Source: an uncultured Pelagibacteraceae bacterium (GTDB taxonomy: Bacteria; Pseudomonadota; Alphaproteobacteria; Pelagibacterales; Pelagibacteraceae). Taken from it: DNA of 64,000 nt. Location: the NCBI GenBank assembly GCA_902516625.1, contig CABXYU010000001.1, positions 31,001 through 95,000 on the forward strand. Reading direction: 5' to 3'. This document shows, piece by piece, positions 1 to 9,454 of this stretch; the stretch's first letter is position 1; each line of letters starts with the position of its first letter. A program made the translations under genes and the position numbers. Below the pieces are notes generated by a model. It saw only the letters and a list, made by a program, of their open reading frames with translations, made no database searches and was not told the DNA's origin.

Positions 1-1045
1 CTAAACCAGGTGATATAGCTTTTATAAATCGTAGATCAGAAGTTCCACCTGTAGTAGATAATCTCGGTTTTATTTTGGTAATTCTTTTTATGATATTTTG
101 TATCATAAAAGTTGTTTTATTTGGTTTAGTTAAAAAAGCTTCACCAGAAACCCGATAATCAATTATGAATTTTGACTTATTTTTTTTAGTTATCTTCTTG
201 AAAATTTTATTAAGTCTTTTTTTAATTGAATTTGAAGAATGTTTGTTATTAAATCTTATATTAAAAGTGGCTTCTGCCGATCCTGGAATAATATTATCTG
301 CATCATTTTCTATATTTATTTTAGTAACTTCCAAATTAGTCGGCTGGAAGTGTTTATTTCCTTGATCAAATTTTACATCTTTAATTTCTTTAAGAATTTG
401 AACCAATGTTGTTGAAGGATTATTTCCTCTATGTTGATATGCGACGTGACACTGTTCACCTATAATTTTAATTTTACCTGTTATACTTCCTCGTCGTCCG
501 ATTTTTATCATTTCACCTAATCTATTTGGATTTGTTGGTTCGCCCACTAAACAAAAATTTATTTTTTCTTTTTTTCTAAGTAAATACTCCACTACTTTTT
601 TTGTACCATTAATTGCATCGCCTTCTTCATCACCTGTAATTAAAAAACTTAGTGATCCATTAAATTTTTTATTTTTTGTTAGAAAAGTGCTCACAGCAGA
701 CACAAAAGCTGCAACAGAACTTTTCATATCATTTGCACCTCTTCCAATTAAGTGGCCATTTTTAATAGATGGTTTAAATGGATTTACTGTCCAGTCTTTT
801 ATATTACCTGGTGGAACAACATCTAGGTGACCTGCATAACAAAAATTAGGTCCTTTTGTTCCCAACCTTGCGTATAAATTCTTAACTGGTTTGAAACCTT
901 TCTCTTTAAATTCTAGTATTTTTGTTTTGAAACCAAGTTTTTTGAGTTTTTTTTCTAAAAACTTCATCACCCCAACATCTACTGGAGTAATAGATGGGAA
1001 ACTTATTAGCTCTTTAGCTAATTGCAATTCATTAATTTTTTGCAT
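1..1045 (-). CDS. dapE: Succinyl-diaminopimelate desuccinylase (3' end outside window)
   Basis: Reverse-strand translation from ATG at 1045: MQKINELQLAKELISFPSITPVDVG...YAGHLDVVPPG...GRGANDMKSS...TGDEEGDAINGT; M20 peptidase motifs; open to window edge. Confidence 0.9.
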   Translation of the reverse strand, partial: MQKINELQLAKELISFPSITPVDVGVMKFLEKKLKKLGFKTKILEFKEKGFKPVKNLYARLGTKGPNFCYAGHLDVVPPGNIKDWTVNPFKPSIKNGHLIGRGANDMKSSVAAFVSAVSTFLTKNKKFNGSLSFLITGDEEGDAINGTKKVVEYLLRKKEKINFCLVGEPTNPNRLGEMIKIGRRGSITGKIKIIGEQCHVAYQHRGNNPSTTLVQILKEIKDVKFDQGNKHFQPTNLEVTKINIENDADNIIPGSAEATFNIRFNNKHSSNSIKKRLNKIFKKITKKNKSKFIIDYRVSGEAFLTKPNKTTFMIQNIIKRITKIKPRLSTTGGTSDLRFIKAISPGL

Positions 1046-1047
1046 GT

Positions 1048-1875
1048 TTAATCTCTTAAAAGATCATTAATTGATGTTTTTGATCTAGTTTTTTCGTCTA
1101 CTTGCTTGATTATTACTGCGCAACTTAGTGATGGAGCAGATGGATTTTTTTTATCAGGAAGAGAACCTGGTACAACAACTGAGTATGGAGGAATTTTTCC
1201 ATACGTGATCTCACCGGTTGATCTATTTACTATTTTTGTAGATTGTGTAATCAGCATTCCCATGCTTAACACAGAACCTTCTCCAACTATAACTCCTTCT
1301 ACTACTTCAGACATTGCTCCTAAAAATACATTATCTTCTATTATTGTAGGTAATGCCTGAGCAGGTTCCAGCACTCCCCCAACTCCTGATCCCGCAGATA
1401 TATGGCAATTCTCTCCAATCTGACAACAACTACCAGCACGACTGAATGTATCCATCATGGTTTTAGCCCCAATGTAAGAACCAATGTTTACATAACATGG
1501 CATAAGAACAGCATCTTTTCCTACGAACGATCCTTTTCTAACAGGCGAGTTTGGAACCATCCTAAAACCTGCTCTCTCATGATCTTCTTTTGTCCAGCCA
1601 GCCGTTTTTCCTTTTAACAAATGAGCTTTGTCATACCAACTAGAATATGGTCCATTTAAATTTTCCATTGGATAAATTCTAAAACTCAGCATAATTGCTT
1701 TCTTTAGGTGTTGATGAGTTACCCATTCACCATTTATTTTTTCAGCAACTCTTGATTTACCACTATCCAAGTCACTTATTACTTGATTAATTGCATCCTT
1801 TAAAGACTGATCCGAATTAGGATTCACTTTATCTTTATTTCCCCAAGCATCATTTATAATTTTTTCTATAGACAT
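1048..1875 (-). CDS. dapD: 2,3,4,5-tetrahydropyridine-2,6-dicarboxylate N-succinyltransferase
   Basis: Hexapeptide-repeat protein; RMVPNSPVRKGSFVGKDAVLMPCYVNIGSYIG; adjacent to dapE. Confidence 0.95.
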   Translation of the reverse strand: MSIEKIINDAWGNKDKVNPNSDQSLKDAINQVISDLDSGKSRVAEKINGEWVTHQHLKKAIMLSFRIYPMENLNGPYSSWYDKAHLLKGKTAGWTKEDHERAGFRMVPNSPVRKGSFVGKDAVLMPCYVNIGSYIGAKTMMDTFSRAGSCCQIGENCHISAGSGVGGVLEPAQALPTIIEDNVFLGAMSEVVEGVIVGEGSVLSMGMLITQSTKIVNRSTGEITYGKIPPYSVVVPGSLPDKKNPSAPSLSCAVIIKQVDEKTRSKTSINDLLRD

Positions 1876-1878
1876 AAT

Positions 1879-2568
1879 TTATTGACTTTTTAATAACCTT
1901 ATTTCCTTAAGAAATAAAGACAGATTTTCAATTTTGTGTGAAATAAAATCTTTATCAGCATCCATCTTTCCAAAATGTTCATCATTAATTAACCAAACAG
2001 TTGTACAGCCTCGTTTATGTCCAATGCTCAGATTCTTTGCAATATCTTCTATGTAGATTGTTTCTTTTGGATTAATACCGAATTTTTTAACCATAAGATC
2101 AAAAGTTTTTGCCTCAGGTTTGGGCACATAACCAGCGTCTTCTATATCAAATACTTTATCTCGTCCGAATAAGTCATATATTCCTAAGTGGGTTAAAATA
2201 TTTTCTGCATGTTCAGCACTTCCATTGGTAAAAATAAATTTCTCCATATCCAATTGTTCTAGCTCTTTTCTCATAACCATATCTGCTTTCATAAATGAAA
2301 GATCGATTGTATGAACATATTTTAAAAATTCTTGTGGTGGTATGTTGTGGTGGATCATAAGACCATTTAAACTTGTGTTATATTTGTAAAAATAATTAGT
2401 TTGAAGTTCTTTCGCAGAATCAATATCTATTTCAAGTCTCTCTGAAATAAACTTAGTCATTCTTTGTGATACTTGACCAAAAACTTTTTCAAGAGAATAG
2501 TTATTATGTTTGCCATAACACACTCCGTCAAGATCTAATAAAAGATATTTTTTTTCTCTTAAATTCAT
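1879..2568 (-). CDS. HAD-superfamily hydrolase (pyrimidine 5'-nucleotidase-like)
   Basis: LLLDLDGVCYG, FTNGSAEHA, YIEDIAKNL HAD motifs. Confidence 0.85.
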   Translation of the reverse strand: MNLREKKYLLLDLDGVCYGKHNNYSLEKVFGQVSQRMTKFISERLEIDIDSAKELQTNYFYKYNTSLNGLMIHHNIPPQEFLKYVHTIDLSFMKADMVMRKELEQLDMEKFIFTNGSAEHAENILTHLGIYDLFGRDKVFDIEDAGYVPKPEAKTFDLMVKKFGINPKETIYIEDIAKNLSIGHKRGCTTVWLINDEHFGKMDADKDFISHKIENLSLFLKEIRLLKSQ

Positions 2569-3431
2569 GATCTGATTAGTGTCCCTGCACCTTTATCTGA
2601 GAGTAATTCATATAAAATTGAGTGTTTTAAACGTCCATCTATAATACAAACTCCTTTAACGCCATTATTTGCAACATCTAAACAATTATTTATTTTTGGA
2701 ATCATACCACCACTAATTGTTTCATTTTTTATTAGCTCACTAATTTTATTAGTATTGATTTCAGATATTAATTTTTTATCATTATCTAATACACCCTCAA
2801 CATCACTCATTATAATTAATCTTCTAGCATTTAGTTTTTTTGCAATAGCACCAGCGGCTGTATCAGCATTGATATTGAAAACTTGATTATCTTTATCTAG
2901 CCCTAAAGGAGCTATTACAGGAACTTTTTTTTCTTTTACTATCTGTTCAATGATTGATTGGTTAATCTCTTGAGGGGTGCCAACAAAGCCAAGTTTATGA
3001 TTTTCCTGTTCAACTAAAAGAATATTATTTTTTTTATTTGTTACACTTTGACTATCGCAACCATTTTTTTTTAAAGCATTTGTTATTTCTGTATTAAAGT
3101 CACTTAAAACACTCTCAACAATCTTTATTGATTTTTCATCTGTAACTCTTAATCCATTGATAAAATTACTTTTAATTCTAGATTCATTTAATTTATTTGA
3201 AATTCTTTTACCTCCACCATGAATTATGACAGGTATAAAACCTAGTTTGTTCAGAATTGAAATGTCATTAATAAAATTATCAAATAAATTCTGATCAACT
3301 AAAACACTACCACCACATTTAATAACGATGTATTCATCATTGTATTTATCTAAATAGTTTTTTACTTCTTCAAAAGAAGGACCGTTTATTGGTAAAATTT
3401 GTTGAATTTCTTCGTCTGTAATCTTTGACAT
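2565..3431 (-). CDS. argB: Acetylglutamate kinase
   Basis: VIKCGGSVL, VIIHGGGKRIS, NINADTAAGAIA, GGMIPKI motifs. Confidence 0.95.
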   Translation of the reverse strand: MSKITDEEIQQILPINGPSFEEVKNYLDKYNDEYIVIKCGGSVLVDQNLFDNFINDISILNKLGFIPVIIHGGGKRISNKLNESRIKSNFINGLRVTDEKSIKIVESVLSDFNTEITNALKKNGCDSQSVTNKKNNILLVEQENHKLGFVGTPQEINQSIIEQIVKEKKVPVIAPLGLDKDNQVFNINADTAAGAIAKKLNARRLIIMSDVEGVLDNDKKLISEINTNKISELIKNETISGGMIPKINNCLDVANNGVKGVCIIDGRLKHSILYELLSDKGAGTLIRS

Positions 3432-5116
3432 TAAGTTACAGTTTTAACTGTTGTTCGTCTCATTATGAATACTTGTTGAAGCATAGTGAGGCAATTATTT
3501 ACAAACCAATAGAGAACCAATCCGCTTGGAAAAGGTGCAAGTATTACTGTTAAGAAAAGAGGAAAGAATGCAAAAATCTTAGCCTGAATAGGATCTGTGG
3601 GAGCCGGATTTAATTTCTGTTGTGCCCACATACTAAGGCCCATTGCTATCGGGAGCGCCCCGATTACCAAAAAAGAAGGCACATCATATGGTAATAGACC
3701 AAACAAGTTAAACACAGAACTTGGATCACGTTCCGATAGGTCTTTTAAATATCCATAAAATGGCATTTGCCTCATTTCGATAGTTACAAATAAAACCTTA
3801 TACAGACTAAAAAATATAAAGACCTGCGGGACGATGGGAAGACAACCTGACATAGGATTAACACCCTCTTTCTTATATAAAGCCATCATTGACTGTTGTA
3901 ATTTCATTTTGTCATCTTTGTGAAGCTCTTTAAGTCTCACCATTTCAGGCTGCAAAGCTTTCATTTTAGCCATGCTTTTAAAAGAATAATTTGCCAGTGG
4001 AAATACTGCTAATCTAATACAAACAGTAACAGCAATAATAGCTAAGCCATAATTACCAAACATTTTAAAGAAATAATCTAATGCATACCACATGGGTTTT
4101 GTTAAAAAATACAAAAATCCCCAATCAATTACTAAATCAAATTTTTCGATTTTTAAGTTCTCAGCATAACCATCTATTGCCCGAACTCTTTTTGCACCCA
4201 CAATTGCCTGGAATTTTTCTTCAATGAAACTATTTTGATTTAATTCTTGTGGATCTGTGGAAATAAAATTTATTCTAAATTTATTTTTATAATCAAATGT
4301 GGTTTTAAATTCTTTATTTTTTGGAGGAATAATAGAGGTAATAAAATACTTATCACTAACCCCGAGCCATCCTTTTTGAGCAGTTTTTGAAAATTTTTTA
4401 TCCTGTATATCGTCATAATCTTCCTCAATGAGTTCATCATCTAGCGTAGCAATTGGACCTTCATGCAATATAAAAAAATTCAACAAGTCCTCTGGAATTT
4501 TATTTCTTATTATTTGGCCATAAGAAAAAAAGTCATATTTTTTGTCTGTAGAATTGATTACCTTTTGTTTTATTGTGAATAAAAAATTATCATCTAATGA
4601 AATTTCCTTTTCAAAAGTAATACCTTGATTATTTGACCATGATAATTTTATAGGAGATTGGTCCGTTAACTTATTATTTCCAACAATTGACCAAATTGAA
4701 TTTGAGTCTGGAATATCAATATTTTTATCTGTTGTAACAAATCCACTTTCAATAAAATAACCATCTTCAACATTTCTTGGACTTAACAAAGTAATCTTTT
4801 CCTCATTTTCAAGACTGACTTTATAATCTTTAAATGTTAAATCATCTATTGTTGCTCCTTTTAGTGATATTGTTCCAATGATACTCTCATTTTCAAACTG
4901 AACTCTTTTACTTTCTTTTAATGCATCATCTCTGGAGATTTGAACTAAAGTCTCCTTTTCATCTAAAGTTGGCGTATCAGTATTTTGTTCAATTTTATTT
5001 TTTTCTGATAAATTTTGTTTTGTTGTTGATTGTTCGGGAGGAACAAAAAACAATGAGTATAAGACTAAAATTGCTGTTGATAACGCTAGGGCAGCGATGA
5101 GGTTCTTGCTTTCCAA
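3431..5116 (-). CDS. yidC: Membrane protein insertase YidC
   Basis: N-terminal TM, periplasmic domain, Oxa1-like C-terminus (FPLANYSFKSMAKMKALQPEM); next to yidD/rnpA/rpmH. Confidence 0.95.
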   Translation of the reverse strand: MESKNLIAALALSTAILVLYSLFFVPPEQSTTKQNLSEKNKIEQNTDTPTLDEKETLVQISRDDALKESKRVQFENESIIGTISLKGATIDDLTFKDYKVSLENEEKITLLSPRNVEDGYFIESGFVTTDKNIDIPDSNSIWSIVGNNKLTDQSPIKLSWSNNQGITFEKEISLDDNFLFTIKQKVINSTDKKYDFFSYGQIIRNKIPEDLLNFFILHEGPIATLDDELIEEDYDDIQDKKFSKTAQKGWLGVSDKYFITSIIPPKNKEFKTTFDYKNKFRINFISTDPQELNQNSFIEEKFQAIVGAKRVRAIDGYAENLKIEKFDLVIDWGFLYFLTKPMWYALDYFFKMFGNYGLAIIAVTVCIRLAVFPLANYSFKSMAKMKALQPEMVRLKELHKDDKMKLQQSMMALYKKEGVNPMSGCLPIVPQVFIFFSLYKVLFVTIEMRQMPFYGYLKDLSERDPSSVFNLFGLLPYDVPSFLVIGALPIAMGLSMWAQQKLNPAPTDPIQAKIFAFFPLFLTVILAPFPSGLVLYWFVNNCLTMLQQVFIMRRTTVKTVT

Positions 5117-5118
5117 AT

Positions 5119-5355
5119 TTATATCACATCCTTTCTCTCAACTGGATCATGTCCACCATGACCAAACCAAGGATTACATCTTAAAATTCTTAATACTGAT
5201 TTGTAGAATGCTTTAACAAAATTATATTTTTCAAAGCACTCTAAACAATAAGAACTACAAGATGGTTCAAATTTACATGAATTATAAAAGAATGGGCTTA
5301 AAAAAAACTTATATAGCTTGATAGGAATGATAAAGATTTGATTGATTATTTTCAT
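5119..5355 (-). CDS. yidD: Membrane protein insertion efficiency factor YidD
   Basis: IKLYKFFLSPFF...CKFEPSCSSYCLE...RCNPWFGHGGHDPV. Confidence 0.93.
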   Translation of the reverse strand: MKIINQIFIIPIKLYKFFLSPFFYNSCKFEPSCSSYCLECFEKYNFVKAFYKSVLRILRCNPWFGHGGHDPVERKDVI

Positions 5356-5696
5356 TATTTAATATTTTCGAGTTCCTGAAATAAAGTTTCTTTTATATTT
5401 TTAAATTCACTATTTATAATATTTTGTTTTGGAATCACAAGATATGAATAATCCATTTTTATAGATATTTTCTTAACAGCATCATTCATAATTGACCGCA
5501 ATCTTCTTTTGATTTTGTTTCGACAGACAGCATTTCCAATTTTTTTTTTTACAGAAAAAGATATATTCAATCTTTGGTTATCTTTATTTTCTAAGTTACC
5601 AAAGAAAATAGTTACATATTTATTCGAAACCTTTTTCTTTTTGAGAAGTTTTTTAAATTCTTCATTTTTAGAAAGAGCAAGTATTTTGCTTTTCAT
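5355..5696 (-). CDS. rnpA: Ribonuclease P protein component
   Basis: FSVKKKIGNAVCRNKIKRRLRS motif; position between yidD and rpmH. Confidence 0.92.
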   Translation of the reverse strand: MKSKILALSKNEEFKKLLKKKKVSNKYVTIFFGNLENKDNQRLNISFSVKKKIGNAVCRNKIKRRLRSIMNDAVKKISIKMDYSYLVIPKQNIINSEFKNIKETLFQELENIK

Positions 5697-5706
5697 GAAT
5701 TGAAAT

Positions 5707-5868
5707 TTATTTCCTTTTTCTTTTCATTGTAGAAGAGACTGTTAGGTGCTTTCTTTTTCTAGCTCTTCTCCTTTTGATGAGCTTCCTTCCACCTTTAGTT
5801 TTCATTTTAGAGCGAAATCCATGCTTTTTTTTTCTACGGCCAAATTTTCTTTGAAGAGTTCTTTTCAT
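5707..5868 (-). CDS. rpmH: 50S ribosomal protein L34 (53 aa, C-terminally extended)
   Basis: Not in ORF track; manual translation MKRTLQRKFGRRKKKHGFRSKMKTKGGRKLIKRRRARKRKHLTVSSTMKRKRK; upstream of rnpA. Confidence 0.93.
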   Translation of the reverse strand: MKRTLQRKFGRRKKKHGFRSKMKTKGGRKLIKRRRARKRKHLTVSSTMKRKRK

Positions 5869-5967
5869 GACTTTATTTTAGTTAAATGTTTAATAAAATT
5901 GCGCTCTTTATATTAACTAAAATTAAAAATAGCAAATAGAAGATTAAGTATTAAACTACCAATAATC

Positions 5968-6699
5968 ATGGAAAAAACAAAAAAAATTAAATTATATATA
6001 GGTTTATTTTACTTAGCATTTATTGGATTGTTCCTATATTATTTTTTTTCAAAGTTTAGTCTTCAAGAAATTAAAAGCTTTACAAGTTATGAATTTATAA
6101 AAAATAATAGAGATTATTTTTTTGAATTAAAAAATTCTAATCTTTTATTATTATTCATATTTTTCTTAATATTCTCAATATTATGGGTATTCCCGTTTTT
6201 AGGTTTTGGTTCACCCATTGCTCTTCTTGGTGGTTTTCTTTTTGGTCCTTGGATAGGAACAATAGTCGTAGTTTTAGGATTAAGTATAGGAGCTACCTTT
6301 TTATATATATTCGGGAATTTTTTTTTAAAAAATTTAATTAGAGAAAAATTTTTAAATAAATACCAGAAACTTGAAATTAAATTTAAAAAATCAGAATTTA
6401 TTTATTTGTTATTGTACCGTTTTGTGGGAGGAATCCCTTGGCAACTAAGCTGTCTTTTACCAACAATTTTTAATGTTAAAGTAAGAAACTTTTTTTTTGC
6501 TTCATTAATAGGAATTATTCCACAAATTTTTTTAGCTGTATCTATTGGAGCCGGATTAGAAAAAGTAATAGATAAAAATTCTGAACTTCCGGGTATTGCT
6601 GACATAATATTTTCACCAGATATTTATATTCCAATTTTAGCTTTTTTTGGATTGATTTTGATTACAATATTTTTAAGAAAAATATTTTATAAAAATTAG
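5968..6699 (+). CDS. VTT/DedA (TVP38/TMEM64)-family membrane protein
   Basis: Multiple TM segments; FGSPIALLGGFLFGPWIGTIVVVLGLSIGA and YRFVGGIPWQLSCLLP. Confidence 0.8.
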   Translation: MEKTKKIKLYIGLFYLAFIGLFLYYFFSKFSLQEIKSFTSYEFIKNNRDYFFELKNSNLLLLFIFFLIFSILWVFPFLGFGSPIALLGGFLFGPWIGTIVVVLGLSIGATFLYIFGNFFLKNLIREKFLNKYQKLEIKFKKSEFIYLLLYRFVGGIPWQLSCLLPTIFNVKVRNFFFASLIGIIPQIFLAVSIGAGLEKVIDKNSELPGIADIIFSPDIYIPILAFFGLILITIFLRKIFYKN

Positions 6700-6775
6700 T
6701 GGTGCCCCGACCATGTACTGACCATGGAACTGACAATTACCAATCGCCTGTTTTGCCATTAAAAACTACCGGGGC
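6700..6775 (-). tRNA. tRNA-Thr (GGT), CCA encoded, non-canonical T-loop
   Basis: Reverse strand folds: GCCCCGG/TCGGGGC acceptor, A73, CCA; D-stem GTTT/AAAC; anticodon arm GGCGA-TTGGTAA-TTGTC; T-arm CCATG-GTCAGTA-CATGG; G1:C72 and C2:G71 as in Thr tRNAs. Confidence 0.82.
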
Positions 6776-6852
6776 GGTTCAACTTTTAATTTAATATCCT
6801 AATATTGCCATATTAGTTAATTAGTTTATAAATAAATTGCTTAGATTATATT

Positions 6853-7140
6853 ATGAAAATTTATACAAAAATAATACTGGATAAAAATAACAAAGTTTTA
6901 AAAGAAGAATTCTTTGAATATTCGGGTGTTATGGCGTTGGCAGGTATCCACTACGACTTTAAGAGTCAAAAAGGCAATAAGTTAATGGAGAAGCAAGCTA
7001 AACGAGAAAGAAAATTAGCTGAAAGAAAGGCTAAACGTTTAGCGAAAGAAGGCCCAAAAAAAGAAGAAGATAAAAAACCAGAATTAGATCCAAATACTGC
7101 CTTGTCACTAGATTTTCTAACAAATCCAAATAAAGAATGA
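6853..7140 (+). CDS. Conserved small hypothetical protein, Lys-rich C-terminus
   Basis: ORF 95 aa; MKIYTKIILDKNNKVLKEEFFEYSGVMALAG start resembles a small protein type I associate with alphaproteobacteria and marine phages. Confidence 0.55.
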   Translation: MKIYTKIILDKNNKVLKEEFFEYSGVMALAGIHYDFKSQKGNKLMEKQAKRERKLAERKAKRLAKEGPKKEEDKKPELDPNTALSLDFLTNPNKE

Positions 7141-7247
7141 GTTCAAAGGATAAAAATGAGCGCTTAAGCTTAGCGCTTAAAAAGAATTTAAAAAAAAGAA
7201 AAATTTTCCAAAAAAAGAATAAAAAGAAAAATGATACTAAACGATAA
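7137..7247 (+). CDS. 36-aa Lys/Arg-rich small protein
   Basis: ATGA overlap with upstream ORF; MSSKDKNERLSLALKKNLKKRKIFQKKNKKKNDTKR; overlaps dcd start by 17 nt. Confidence 0.5.
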   Translation: MSSKDKNERLSLALKKNLKKRKIFQKKNKKKNDTKR

Positions 7248-7782
7248 GCAAATTAAAAAGTTAGCTAAAGAAGAGGAAATGATCAGTCCATTTGTAGGCG
7301 AGAGTATATCCAAGGGTATAAGTCATGGACTTAATTCTTTTGGTTATGATTTAAGGTGTGGATCAGAATTTAAAATATTTACAAATATCAAAGGAGCAAC
7401 AGCAGATCCAAAAAATTTTAGTGAAGATAATTTTATTACAGTAAAAGATGAAGAGTCTATTTTAATCCCACCAAATTCTTTTGCGCTTGCTTCAAGTCTT
7501 GAATATTTTAAAATGCCAAGAAATGTTACAGGTCTTGTCACAGCAAAATCAACTTATGCAAGGTGCGGTTTAGGTGTTCCTCCAACAGTTCTAGAGGGAG
7601 GTTGGCAAGGAGTATTGGTCTTGGAATTTTCTAACCATACAAGTAATTCAATAAAACTGTATGCAAATAGTGGTGCAGCTCAAATACTCTTCTTCCAAGG
7701 AGAACAGCCAGAAGTTTCTTATGCAGATCGAAAAGGAAAATATCAATTTCAGCAGGGAATCACTTTAGCAAAATCAAAATAA
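7231..7782 (+). CDS. dcd: dCTP deaminase
   Basis: GLNSFGYDLRCG, AKSTYARCGLGVPPTVLEGGWQG, EQPEVSYADRKGKYQ. Confidence 0.95.
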   Translation: MILNDKQIKKLAKEEEMISPFVGESISKGISHGLNSFGYDLRCGSEFKIFTNIKGATADPKNFSEDNFITVKDEESILIPPNSFALASSLEYFKMPRNVTGLVTAKSTYARCGLGVPPTVLEGGWQGVLVLEFSNHTSNSIKLYANSGAAQILFFQGEQPEVSYADRKGKYQFQQGITLAKSK

Positions 7783-7785
7783 TTT

Positions 7786-9060
7786 ATGGATAAATTTTCT
7801 ATCACTGGTCCTTGTCGAGTGATGAAAGGTGAAGTTTCAATTTCAGGTTCTAAAAATGCTGCTTTACCAATACTTGCTGCATCACTGTTGATTGACAAAC
7901 CTGTAATTATCGAAAACTTACCTAGGGTCAGAGATATTGATACAATGCTTAATTTATTAAAAACTCTTGGATCAAATATTCAGTTTTTAAATAATAAAAA
8001 AACAGTAAAAATTACAAAGACCAAAAAGCAAAAGCAGTTTGGATCATATTCAATTCTTAAGACGATGAGAGCCGGAATACTAATTTTGGGACCCTTAGTC
8101 TCTAAGTATGGAAAGTCAATTTGTAGTTTTCCTGGCGGATGTGTTTTAAATGGCAATTCTGGTAGGCCAATTAATTTACATTTAGAAGCATTAAAAAAGC
8201 TTGGAATGAATTTCGAAATAAAAAAAGGGTACATACACGCCAACTCAAAAGGAAAATTAAAAGGTAATAAAATTAAACTTCCTTCAATAAGTGTTGGGGC
8301 TTCACAACAGCTACTCATGTCGGCAGTTTTAGCAAAAGGCAAAACGATTCTCTATAATTTAGCATGTGAGCCAGAAATTTTAGATTTAACTAATTTTTTA
8401 ATTTCTGCTGGTGCTAATATTAAATGGACTGGTAAAAGAACCTGTCAAATTGTTGGTGTAAATTCTCTTAATGAAACAAAATATTCTGTAATGGGTGATA
8501 GAATTGAAACGGGAACCTTTTGTGTTGCTGCTACATTAGCAAAAGGAGATTTATTAATTAAGAATTTTGATCCAAAGTTAATTAAAACTGAATTAAATAT
8601 ATTAAAAAAAGTTGGAGCAAAAATTAAATTATTTAAAAATAGCATTCACGTTAAAGGACCAGAAAAAACAAAAAGTATAAGAAATATTACTACTAAGGAA
8701 TACCCTGGATTTCCTACAGATCTTGCCCCTCAATTTATGGTCCTTCTTTGTAAGGCTAGCGGTATAAGCTCAATTACTGAAAATATATTTCAAGGTAGAT
8801 TTCTACATGCAATGGAGCTTCAGAGATTGGGAGCTAAAATAACAATAAAAAATAGAACCGCAAAAATAGGGGGTAATACAAACTTTATAGCAGCAGAAGT
8901 AATGTCAAGCGATCTAAGAGCATCAGCCGCCTTAGTGCTTGCTGGTATCGTTTCAAAAGGCAACACAGTAGTAACCAGAGTTTATCATTGTGATCGAGGT
9001 TATGAAAATTTTGAAAATAAACTAAAAAAAATTGGCGTTAAAATTAAAAGATTAAAATAA
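7786..9060 (+). CDS. murA: UDP-N-acetylglucosamine 1-carboxyvinyltransferase
   Basis: SGSKNAALPILAASLL, FPGGCVLNGNSGRPINLHLEAL, GRFLHAMELQRLGA. Confidence 0.95.
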   Translation: MDKFSITGPCRVMKGEVSISGSKNAALPILAASLLIDKPVIIENLPRVRDIDTMLNLLKTLGSNIQFLNNKKTVKITKTKKQKQFGSYSILKTMRAGILILGPLVSKYGKSICSFPGGCVLNGNSGRPINLHLEALKKLGMNFEIKKGYIHANSKGKLKGNKIKLPSISVGASQQLLMSAVLAKGKTILYNLACEPEILDLTNFLISAGANIKWTGKRTCQIVGVNSLNETKYSVMGDRIETGTFCVAATLAKGDLLIKNFDPKLIKTELNILKKVGAKIKLFKNSIHVKGPEKTKSIRNITTKEYPGFPTDLAPQFMVLLCKASGISSITENIFQGRFLHAMELQRLGAKITIKNRTAKIGGNTNFIAAEVMSSDLRASAALVLAGIVSKGNTVVTRVYHCDRGYENFENKLKKIGVKIKRLK

Positions 9061-9449
9061 TGAGCAAATATTTAGCAAAAATAATTGCAAATGATCAAGA
9101 AGGTTTACAAATGATTTCTGCATGTATTTCTGGATCTAAAGTCAAAGTCTCAGATATAAAGTACCTAGAATCTAATAAAGTATTCTTGTTATCAATCGAA
9201 AGAATTAAAGTAGAGAATGAAAATGAAAATAAAAAGGTTAATAGCATTGCACGCTTTGATTTTATTGACAAAGTAAGATCAAAGAAAATAGATCAATCAA
9301 ATCAAAAAACAGTTTTAGAATTAATAGGTATAGATTATTTGAAAAATAATGATGTTTATGAAATAAATCTTATTTTTAATGAAAATGCTCATATTATATT
9401 AACTACAGAAACTATTGAGGCTAGGCTAGAAGATCAAAATGAAATTTAA
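9060..9449 (+). CDS. DUF2948-family protein
   Basis: Position between murA and hisD; sequence type familiar from alphaproteobacteria. Confidence 0.65.
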   Translation: MSKYLAKIIANDQEGLQMISACISGSKVKVSDIKYLESNKVFLLSIERIKVENENENKKVNSIARFDFIDKVRSKKIDQSNQKTVLELIGIDYLKNNDVYEINLIFNENAHIILTTETIEARLEDQNEI

Positions 9450-9454
9450 AAACA

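Noticed and set aside
6700-6785. First read on the + strand as a riboswitch or small structured RNA (gccccg...cggggc closing stem)
   Set aside because: The minus strand folds as a full tRNA-Thr (GGT) with encoded CCA, which explains the structure better.
7980-8342. ORF antisense to murA, and similar antisense ORFs (1106, 1402, 13510, 31938, 33064, 33994, 53900 and others)
   Set aside because: Opposite-strand shadows of well-supported genes in AT-rich DNA; no recognisable domain or start context.
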